DNA from: Crotophaga sulcirostris
Taxonomy: Eukaryota > Chordata > Aves > Cuculiformes > Crotophagidae
Reading direction: 5' to 3'
NCBI GenBank assembly: GCA_013397455.1
Contig: VYZB01000343.1
Span: 335,124 to 399,123 of the forward strand
Length of the DNA stretch: 64,000 nt
Position numbers and translations under genes: made by a program
Notes under the pieces: model-generated
Told to the model about the DNA's origin: nothing
What the model saw: only the letters and a program-made list of their open reading frames with translations
Databases searched by the model: none
In this document: positions 53,259 to 62,570 of the stretch, piece by piece
How positions within the stretch are numbered: position 1 is the stretch's first letter
Layout: the number at the start of each line of letters is the position of its first letter

Positions 53259-53879
53259 GAACGCAACAGCCAGAGGCAGGTACCCAACATGGAAAAGCAT
53301 AATTGAACTGGGTAAAGTTTTCCAAGCTTATTAGTAACTTTTAAAAGTTTCTTATAATGGGCAATAACGATCAGTCCTAGTAATAGGTAGTGTTAGCATC
53401 CACATTTAAAATAAATTATCTGCAACCTTCCTCTCTGAATCTTCTCTTGTTCTTAAAGGTTATCTACCGTAAATTCAAAGACCCCCATTGTACTTTAATT
53501 TCATTATCTTTTTCATAAAGATAATATTTATATCATATTGTCGAATTACAATAACTTCCTTCATAAGGATATGTGTGATATCCAGTGAAGTGTGTCTGCC
53601 TGAATCACATGGGTTATCATATCTGAAGTGTAGCCTACAACTGAACGGACATGGGCCTTTTCCCAGGAGATTAGCTCTCTTCTTTGGGTCTGTGATGTCT
53701 TGATCTGACTGAGGCACCTTCATTGCAGCATCTGCCTTTCACATCCAATAATCAGTACTGCTGAGTCCATGGCAAATATTCTCCAGGAGTAGATGCAGCA
53801 CTGCTCTTTTTCTGTGTGTCTGACAGAAACTAAACTGGATTTATAGAGATAGAGTCCTGAGACAGCTAAGTAGCATTGT

Positions 53880-54390
53880 GTTAAATAACATTGAGTCCAG
53901 TTCTGGAATCCTCAACATAATAAGGATATGGAACTGTTGTAATGGGTTCAGAGGAGGGACATGAAGATGATCAGAGAACTGGAGCACCTCTGCTATGAGG
54001 ACAGACTGAGAGAGTTGGGATTGTTCAGCCTGGAGAAGAGAAGGCTCCGGCGAGGCCTTTGAGTACCTGAAGGGGTTACAAGAAAGCTGGAGAGGGACTT
54101 TTTACTAGAGCAAGGAGTGATAGGACGAGAGGGAACGGCTTTAAACGGGAAGGGGGAAGGTTTAGATTAGACATTAGGAAGAAATTCTTCACGATGAGGG
54201 CAGTGAGACACTGGCACAGATTGTCCAGGGAAGCTGTGGGTGCCCCCTCCCTGGAGGTGTTCAGGGCCAGGTTGGATGGGTCCTTGAGCAGTCTGGTTTG
54301 ATTGGAGGTGTCCCTGCCTATGGCAGGGGGGTTGGAACTGGATGGGCTTTAAGGTCTCTTTCAACCCAAATCATCTATGATTCTATGAAT
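53880..54390 (+). mobile_element. CR1 LINE, 5'-truncated, ORF2 end plus 3' UTR
   Basis: This is a plus-strand CR1 fragment of about 510 bases. The beginning encodes the C-terminal tail of ORF2: at 54002-54052 one frame reads [17 protein letters not shown], the well-conserved CR1 segment. That frame breaks soon after, and the later part has several stops. The 3' UTR follows (GGAAGCTGTGGGTGCCCCCT, CCCTGGAGGTGTTCAGGGCC, TGGCAGGGGGGTTGGAACTGG), ending in ATCTATGATTCTATGAATTC. The 5' boundary near 53880 is approximate. It lacks the catalytic domain and cannot transpose. Confidence 0.95.
53990..54060 (+). pseudogene. CR1 ORF2 C-terminal remnant
   Basis: The remnant covers the end of the CR1 endonuclease/reverse-transcriptase polyprotein, past the catalytic region. 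The readable part is [13 protein letters not shown] with its leader. The expected RGDLI-type continuation is disrupted by an indel near 54053. It is a relic with no function expected. Confidence 0.8.
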
Positions 54391-54834
54391 TCATCTCACA
54401 AACTTTTTAGTCACTTATACTGTCTTCCAGAATAATTTCTGATAAATAGATGAAAAAGCCAACACTGTATGCAACACCTTTTCTGCTTGTGCTAATATGG
54501 AACACTAGGGAGTGTGGGAACAATGAGGACTCCTAACTCTTCCTTCTGGTGGGAATTCAATAGCATAAAAAATATAATATTTCATCTCTGACTGGATTAA
54601 GAAATGCTACATTGTTCATAATTGTTACAAATATTTTGAGATTTACCTAAATGCATTTGTTTCCATTGATTTTCCCATAAAAGACATTAGCGAGAACCGT
54701 TAATTCACTGTATTATCACAAAATGGCAGCATAGACAGGTAAATGTCAATTGCATAGATACCAGTAGTAGGTAGATTACTGTTTTAGTAAATTTTCCGAG
54801 AATGCATCTCTTACAGAAATATTGTATCTCTTGG

Positions 54835-54912
54835 GTTTTTTTCGTTATTATATTCTTTCTTCTCTTTTTCCTTTTCTCTTTCTGTCAGTCTGTTTATTTG
54901 CCTCTTTTTTTA
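54835..54912. repeat. Pyrimidine-rich (T/C) tract
   Basis: Runs of T and CTTT words (TTCTTTCTTCTCTTTTTCC, TTTTCTCTTTCTGTC) cover about 75 bases, with few purines. It could be a decayed CT microsatellite or an intronic polypyrimidine stretch. No acceptor-site context with an open exon follows. Confidence 0.5.
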
Positions 54913-57464
54913 TAGCCACCAGCCCTCTTGTCATCCAGTTCACAGCATTTTCCTAGATTAATTGTGTCCAAAGCACAGAACTCATAGATATGTTTTTTAT
55001 ATTGCAGTTAAAATACCTAATTTAATTCTCCCAACCTTGTGTCTCACCCAAATGGACATGTCTGACTTTGCCCCGAGCAATAGCTCTGTCTTAAATTTCA
55101 CTTAGTTTTTAGCATGAGAAGAAAGCAACACTCCACATCTCATCTTCCAATTGGGTTTAGCCATATCACTGCTAGACTTGGAAATGTTAATTCTGGATGT
55201 TCAAATACCAAATAAGATTTATACACAATGTAAATATTCTCTATTTCTATGAATGTCTAACAATGATGGATTTTATTGGGCTTGTATGGAAAGAAATATG
55301 CGAAGTTAATAAAATCCCTTGGGGACACATATCAGTTTGTAAGTACATATTCATCTGAGAACTACTTGTCTTGAGGTATTCTTCAGGTAACTTGTTTACA
55401 ATACAAAGCTTATAAGCTGTATTTTTAAATATTTTTTTTCATTTTCTTTTTTATACTAACAATAAAAAAGCATTGTGCTAATTATCAGAAAACTTTATAA
55501 TCCAAAATTCAATTATTTAAAATCACATTTTTTCCTGTGGAAATAAAACTTGCTGTGGAAATCACAAGTGAAAATCTGGGTGTACATTCCTACTTGAAAC
55601 AAAGTGATGGATTCAGGTGGTAGATATTTGGGATGTTGCTTATATACTTAAAAATAATACTTTTGGCAAATTTTGTAGGATTTCTTTGAATTTTTTGTAA
55701 AATAGGGTATCATGTGTCAAACTAAAGTCATGGTAAATAATAACAGTAAACAATGATTGTTGAATCTGTAGATTTTATCATTAGTAATATTTTCTCTATT
55801 GCTGTGTTTTGTTACATGGGTTGGGGGGCAAAGCACTGTGTGATCTGAAATGAATAGTACACCTGAAGATGGGAAGCAGCAGCAACACCACCATCCCTTA
55901 AAAGCCATCAGTTTCCAAAGGATCCATTCCTTTTTGGAGTTTTATAATTTACACACAACCTTTTTGCGTACTCAGGAGGAAGACAATAGACAGCAAATCA
56001 AAATGTTCTCTATCATTAAGAATAGACAGGAGGCTCCCTAGGGGAAAAAAATATGACTCCAGATTTTCACCAGGGGACACTTTTCTCAATACTGTTAGAG
56101 CACATTGTTATTAGTCCCATAGGGAGAGGCTTAGCTCATCTACCATTTGTCTTCTTGTCGATGTTGCTCATTTAGACTTCTTGTCTAAGCAATGGAGAAA
56201 GATAAATGAAAGAATTCCTTTGCTGCAGTTCCTGTCTCCCTAGTGACAGTAGAGTAGTGACCTGGACAAGTGGCTTAGTCTAGGCATCTAATTTTAAGAA
56301 GAAAAAAGTAAAATAAGATGATTGCTATCCCTAACAATTTAAGAAACCTATATGGAACCTTATACCTGAAATGCTTCTGTCTGCACACTTGCAAATGTAA
56401 CATTCCAGGTCTCCCATACACAGATGAGCTGTTTAATTTTCTCTGAATTATGATACAGTTTACTTACACCACTTTATTTTGCAGTAGAAATTGAGAGAAT
56501 AATAAGTGAACACAGTCTAAAGGAGTTCAGGAGAACGATACAGTTTGGTACATCTGCAACTAAAAACCTTCCACAGTGAAAATTAGAAAGAATTTTTGGT
56601 AGAAAGTTGCCTACAATATAACATGAACACCTAAGAATATATCCCCATCTTTACGAAAATGAGTTGTTCTGATATCAGCAGAATTAGTAAACATTTGTTT
56701 GCACTGGATCCTTGTTCTGTAAATCTCTGCACCCTCTACCGCAGAAGCAGCCCCTTCCAAGGTCCATGGGGTCCAGGAGAGCAAGCACTGCAGAGCAGTG
56801 TGCTAAGCTCCATGCATGGGCACCGGTCAGCTAATCCATGCATGCTGATGGACTCCTGGGCCATCATCCAGCAGCATGGGTGACTATTGCGCTCTACTTG
56901 ACTTTTCCTTACTGGTAAGGGACAATACTTTCTTTTCTACTGAGCCGGAGCTTTTCACAGGTTTTCTAAGAGTTTAGTTACCTCTAAGATTTCTGTGCCT
57001 TTTTCAAGGATGCCTGAGAATGGCTGTGACTTAACATTAGACAGTGGTAGTTGACCGTGTCTTCAAAATTAACTTAGCTGTCATTGTAAGTGTAATGTGA
57101 TACCAATATTAGGAAATTAATACAGTCCAGAGTGAACAATAGACAGTAGAGCTAAGAAGCACTGTGGTATTAGAAAAATATTCTCTCTTTTTTATGAACT
57201 CTTTTGGACAATGAAACTGTAGATGTTCCTCAAAGATAGGTAAAGACACTAGATGGTAGAAATACTGTCTTCAGCCACGAAGTGGTGCAGGTCTGCTGCA
57301 TGCCTGACTAAATCTAACCCTTAATGTCACATATTAAAATTATGCCTAAACCTACTAGGCTTCTTCACCCTAATCTTGTCTGGCGTACACTCAATCAGTA
57401 TTGATGGAAGTGAACATATGTGTTTCTGTTTTCCTTAAATGAAAAATCAAAAACATTCCAGGAA

Positions 57465-57530
57465 ATAATATACTTTATATATTTATATATATAAATATAA
57501 ATCATATACTTTATATATATATATAATACA
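57465..57530. repeat. AT microsatellite with 36-base internal duplication
   Basis: The tract is almost pure A/T. The word TACTTTATATAT occurs at 57471 and again at 57507, a period of about 36 bases, followed each time by TA repeats. This suggests a local duplication followed by TA slippage. Confidence 0.75.
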
Positions 57531-59616
57531 GCAACTCCCCATTCTTCCTCACCATTTTTTTTAAATGAAAGAAATGTCTGGGAGACTACAGAATGCCATA
57601 TAAACCTAGCAATTTGCTGATGCACATAAAAATTATGGGAGTTCTTTTCATCTCTGAGCCATACTGGAATAAAAGAAATGTATGTATAATTATATGGAAA
57701 AGTATTTCCATTTATTAAAGACTGAAACAGTACTATTTAAATATATATTCTCATTTTCTTGTATCAGTAGAAATTATTTCCAGCAGATTGGTGCATTTAT
57801 TTCTCTTTCACTTTCCTTTTAACTTTCTTTCCAGCTTTGTTTTATAAAGGAGAAAACTTTTCTGCCTTTTTTCTTTGCCACTATGAACTGACAGTTCAGA
57901 GACTGATGGCATTTTCAGAGCCATGATTAGAAACTTCATTACCCCGAACACATGCAATGCCTTTTCATGACATAGTTTGACAACGTAGAAAACCCAGGTG
58001 ATGTTTTAGAGAGGAACACGTGTCTGTGGCTGGCCATCAATGGATAAGCAGTTTTCTTTATTTACTTGTCTGAGCATGAAAAAGTATTATGAAATATCAC
58101 AAAATTAGCTCTCTGAAACACAAGGCACTCTCTGTTGATGTTTCATTTGATTCCAATTTGGTTTAAATCACTGGTTTTGCCAAAATAATTCTACTATCTA
58201 GAAATTAATTCCATAATGATAGGCTTTTAAAACTAGAAACCTATTTCAGTATTTGAAGATATTTCCTTTCCTCTCCATATGAGTTTATTTAAAGAAAAAA
58301 AAAATCATTCCATTTTTTTAATCCTTCTTCTTCCTCCTGTTTACAGAAGAGCTTCTTTTATCAAACTTCCTTTGAAGACTGAATAAGATACAACCAATAT
58401 TTCAGATCATGCTACTGACTTCGTGCAATGACATGCCTTAAAAATATGTTCAGATTGCAAAGTAATCAAAGTCACACGAGTCCTTTAACCTTTTTCTATT
58501 TCTTGAATCTTACAACATGGTGAAAAAATTGTTTTGGACACCATTAAAGAGTGTGCTAAGTTGTAAATGTAAAATGAGACTTGACAGCTTACAGCAATGG
58601 AATTGAATTAAGCTAACTTTAAGGGCAAAAGGGATTTTGCTGAAGATGTACTCCTTTAAATTACTGATTTGGACCTAGGGACAATGAAAGGAGACATGCT
58701 TTCCTGGTAGACTTGCTCTTCCCAAATAGACACATTGAACAGTTAATTAAATTGCAATGTTAATCATTCAATTATGGTGGTCCATGTTTGAAAATAAAAA
58801 GTTTTTTCAACCACTAAATCAATCAGTAATGAGGCCCAGCCTTCCAAAATAAGTACATAACTTGTGAAAGTGTGATTTCCCTGGGTGAAAAGAACACAAT
58901 GGCTATTCCTGCCAACCACTGTGCCCTTCGGCTGGAATAAGCATGACTTTCTGCATTAAGAAACCAGTTTGTGTAGAGGCAACTTGGCTGTCTAAACAGG
59001 GCTTTAAAAAATAGAAAATAGGAATTGTCAACGCACCAGGTGGTTGGTACATCTGTCAGCTCCAGTGAGACGTCCATCTTACCAAATGCTGTAGACAGAG
59101 GGGGTTCCTCAGTGCCCAGTCCATTTTGCTCGAGGACCTTGTATGAGTCAGAACCGTGAGACACTCCTCCAGGAAGAGAAATGACAGAAACCTTTACGTA
59201 GGTTTTGCAGAATTTGTTTATTTGTTTTCAGTGTTACAGAAAACAATGCACAAAATGGTTATGTTTCATTCCCAGGTTTAGGTTCTGACAAGGTAAGGCA
59301 TTGAGAGTAGTAGATGTCTACAAAAATAAATCCCAGTGTGTGACCTCTTATATGCATTTCAAAAATTGAAAGAACACAGCAGGTTCTAAAAGCTGATTAT
59401 GTACTGTCTACAGGACTGAACTCAAGTGAAATACTGCATTAAAACTTTTAAGTTCTCATTTGAACCATCAGTACTAGGGACTTTTGTTGAAAAAACTGAA
59501 CCGATCAGTGTGTCTAACTGATCTACTTGATTTTATGCAAAACAGTTATGATTAAGTGTTTTCAAGTTACTCCTGGTAAATTAATATTTTTTAAAAAAAA
59601 AGTGTTTGAGGGGGTT

Positions 59617-59636
59617 ACTGCTGTAATAACAGCAGT
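59617..59636. repeat. Small perfect hairpin
   Basis: ACTGCTGT and ACAGCAGT form a perfect 8-base stem with a 4-base AATA loop. The stem is too short for a microRNA precursor, and there is no terminator-like T run. It is probably incidental. Confidence 0.6.
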
Positions 59637-60232
59637 CCATTCAGGAATATCAGTCTACCATCCTGACATAATAAATAAATTACTAAACAATAAATCAGAA
59701 CAGTTGATTATCTGTCTCTTCCTACAGTCAAGCACCAGGTGTTCTCTCTAAAATATCCCATCCAACTGAGAAGATAGTTTAAAAAAAAAACAACAGTCAT
59801 TTAATGTAGTGAAGAGCAAAATCCTGGCCCTGTAAAAACTGATGGTAAAGTAGTGGAACTGTACTACCCTCAGTAGTATTTCTTATTACATATCTAGTAA
59901 ACTGTTGATTCAGCCCATTTCTTAATGAAGACAACTGGGAGCCAAATCAGGCCCCATATCCTCTTCCTTTGCACTTCCTTCATTTAACACGACTATTTAA
60001 TGCAAAAAACCACGTTTTTTCTTGCTTTATCTAGTGATTATGAGTATCTGATTAATGATTCTGAATATGCGTTGTGGAAAAATAGTCTTGTCACTTTTCT
60101 GAATTTTCTTTCAATAAAACTTCATTTTTATAAAAAATTACCTTTGAATTATTTTTTTCCAACATTTTAGAATATTTATTCTCAATGCATTCTATAAACC
60201 ATACAAATCTTCTCTTCATTGTTACAAATATT

Positions 60233-60860
60233 AAACAACTTTGCCTACCTACCAGCTGCTACTCGGCACAGCTGTCAATATAGCCAACAGACTTATTCAA
60301 GACCATTAAAATAAAAGAGCACCTATTTTCTGCTACAAGCTACCACCTTTCACCCAAGATGATGTACAAAATGGATGTGGAGTACCATTTACAGGATTAA
60401 TATTATCCAGTGTTTACAGCTAATGGATTTGTGTTACTGCTTCATTTTACAAGACCTCTTTTTGTCTTTTAATTTATCCTCAGGTCCGCTGCTTTATTTT
60501 TGTTCCATCATCCTCATAAAAGCCATTATCTTTCCATTAGCAAACCTGTTAAATAACTCTTCATATGCTCTTTGATCTGTCCAGCAGCCGTTTGCATTCT
60601 TTGCAGTGAGTTTTTCAATTACACTCAAGAATTTTAAAATATGAGTTTGCTGAGAGCTACTTCACGCACTGTGGTACATTTAATTAACATAGGATGGAAG
60701 AAAGATTTGCAACCATGTTGCTGCTCTTTGCTGCTATAACAGCTCCTGGTTTCCTTCTCTTTTATGCAAATCAGGTCACGGACATTTATGTGAGTGAAAA
60801 TGCCGTAAACATTTTTATGTAATAGTGGATCAAATGCATTTCTCAAAACCTGCATGAAAA
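60233..60860. promoter_or_regulatory. Candidate conserved noncoding/enhancer block
   Basis: The block is repeat-free with balanced composition and a dense set of known binding words. It has two E-boxes CAGCTG (60253-60258 and 60269-60274), GGATTA as bound by bicoid/OTX-type homeodomains (60394-60399), the TTAATTAA palindrome (60680-60687), and the POU octamer ATGCAAAT (60764-60771). The octamer is followed directly by a nuclear-receptor half-site AGGTCA (60773-60778). Such words also occur by chance. Conservation cannot be judged from one sequence, so this is an inference only. Confidence 0.25.
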
Positions 60861-61416
60861 TAATTGTGCTTTATTTTTGCATTGGTGGTTTATCTGAAAA
60901 ATTGTTTCTCCAGTTCCTGGATCTTGAGAGTACTTAAGTCAGTTTGTGTTTGCTTGATTTCACAAGTCATAGTATTTTTATTAATTCCTTTCTTTTAATA
61001 TGATTCTGATGTGAAAATGTGGGTACTCTTGTCTTAAGGTACATTTACTTTGTGTACCTTGTGTGGCCACACTGTTGCTTAGTCATATCCAACAATGGTT
61101 TAGAAAAGAATCTTTAAGCATCAACTTTAAAATATATCAGTGTTGCCTTAGCACTGCAGTAGATACTGGGTTGTGACTCATGCTAGTAAGATAAATCTTT
61201 CTTTTCCATCATTCATCTCAGATGCAAAAACACCTTTTCCATAATACTCTGCAGAGAGGTCATGCTATGATACTGTGCTTTGCAGAGAGATTTAGTGACA
61301 CAGAAGTTAAGGCCTCAGAGGATACCTTACAGTTCTCCTTAATGCTTTCGTGCTAGGAGAGGAGAATGCTCAATGGGATTGTATTGTTTTTCTCAAAAGT
61401 TACTGTTCCTCTTTCT

Positions 61417-62570
61417 AGAATCATAGAATCATAGAATGTCATGAGTTGGAAGGGACCAACAAGAATCATCAAGTCCAACTCCTGTCTCTGCATAGGACAA
61501 CCCCAAAATTCACATCATGTGACTGATGGTGTTGTCCAAATGCTTCTTGAATATTGTCAGGCTTGGTGCCATTACTGCTTCCCTGGGGAGCTGTTCCAGG
61601 GCTCCGCAACCCTCTGGGTTGTGGACAACCTTTTCCTAATATCCAGCCTAAACCTCCCCTGGCGCAGCTTCCCGTCATTCCCTCAGGTCATTGGTCAACA
61701 GAGAGAAGAGATCATGCTTGCTCTTCCTCATTCCCTTGTGAGGAAGCAGTAAATTGTAATGAGGTCTCCCCTCAGTCTCCTCCAGGCTGAACAGAAGAAG
61801 TGACTTTAGCTGCTCTTCACACAATTTCCCCTCTAAACTCTTCACCGACATTGTGACCTCCTCTGGACACTCTCCAGTAGTTTGATGTCCTTTGTATACT
61901 GTGGCGCCAAAACTGCACCCAGTACTCGAGGTGGGGCCGCATCAGTGCAGAGTAGAGACATTTCAGAGTACTGCCTCTAAGAAGGATCCCTGCGGAACCC
62001 TGCTAGTAAGTGGTAGCCAGCCTGATGTAAACTTACTCACTCTGATCCTTTGAGTCTAGCCTGTCAGCCAAGTGCTCACTCATTGCATTATGTGTTTATC
62101 CCACTGAACGTTGGTCATTTTGTTCGGGAGGATACTGTGAGAGAAAGTATCAAATGCTTTACTGAAATCCAGAAAGATTACATCAGCTGGCTTCCCTTGA
62201 TCAACTAGACATTAACCTTGCCATAGAAAGAAATTAAGTCTGTTAAGCAGGATCTTCTCCTTGTGAAGCTGTGCTGGCTAGGACCAATGACTGTTTTGTC
62301 TTTTAGGTGTTTTTCAATAGCTCCCAGAATAATCTCTGTAATCTTGCCAGGCACTGAAGTGAGATTGGCAGGCCTGTAGTTACCAGGGCCCCTGCTGCCC
62401 TTTTTTAAGACTGGGACAACATTTGACAGCTTCCAGCCAACTGGTACCTCTCCAGATTCCCAAGAGCATTGGAAAATCATTGAGAGAGGCTTTGCTATGA
62501 CATCAGCCAGCTCTTTAAGTACCCTCGGATGAACCCCAGTAAGACCAAAAAGCATCTTTTTAGTCACGCT
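61417..62570 (-). mobile_element. CR1 LINE, internally deleted, with partial ORF2
   Basis: The + strand starts with AGAATCATAGAATCATAGAA (the reverse complement of a doubled CR1 terminal octamer) and then GAGTTGGAAGGGACCAACAA, so the element is on the minus strand. Reading the minus strand from 62570 down, it encodes the N-terminal half of the reverse transcriptase, motif A and motif B. It then jumps to the ORF2 segment around LYSALMRPHLEYW (about 61959-61920) and ends with the 3' UTR. The FADD catalytic region between motif B and that segment is missing. The 3' UTR differs from the other three copies here, which suggests another CR1 subfamily. The 5' limit near 62570 is approximate; weakly similar sequence may reach about 62700. 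Confidence 0.95.
61920..62567 (-). pseudogene. CR1 reverse transcriptase (ORF2) pseudogene
   Basis: An open frame of 120 codons (62567-62205) carries the RT segment HPRVLKELADVIAKPLS, then GNYRPANLTSVPGKI and SQHSFTRRRSCLTDLISFY, as in CR1 ORF2 upstream of motif A. A one-base frameshift near 62208 ends that frame. In the next frame motif A reads VIFLDFSKAFDT (62181-62146), with the first catalytic Asp intact. Motif B-like sequence (SGWLPLTSRVPQGS) lies at 62026-61984. The sequence then passes directly to LYSALMRPHLEYW (61959-61920), so motif C (FADD) and over a hundred codons are deleted. It cannot encode an active enzyme. Confidence 0.92.

Larger units (their letters stand above)
43568..53879. 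other. Unique AT-rich stretch, no gene recognised
   Basis: No gene was recognised. A cluster of minus-strand open frames at 45.81-47.17 kb is listed separately. Simple tracts are A21 at 44309-44329, AAAC/AACC-rich at 47533-47572, T/G-rich at 48110-48165, T11 at 53012-53022, and A/C-rich at 53219-53258. A short G-rich patch lies at 49128-49148. Confidence 0.55.
54391..61416. other. Unique AT-rich stretch, no gene recognised
   Basis: No gene was recognised. A pyrimidine-rich tract lies at 54835-54912. An AT microsatellite at 57465-57530 and a candidate regulatory block at 60233-60860 are listed separately. A small perfect hairpin sits at 59617-59636. The longest frame (113 codons, minus, 58823-59164) has no known motif. 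A cluster of homeodomain-like words (TTAATTAAATTG, TTAATCATTCAATTA) lies at 58742-58775. Confidence 0.55.

Noticed and set aside
54167..54364. 65-codon minus-strand frame
   Set aside because: It is antisense to the CR1 3' UTR at 53880-54390.
59617..59636. Hairpin as a microRNA or terminator
   Set aside because: An 8-base stem with a 4-base loop is far too short for a pre-miRNA, and bacterial-type terminators do not apply to this DNA.
61441..61790. Open frames of 103 and 78 codons on the plus strand
   Set aside because: They are antisense readings of the CR1 3' UTR and ORF2 end, not genes.
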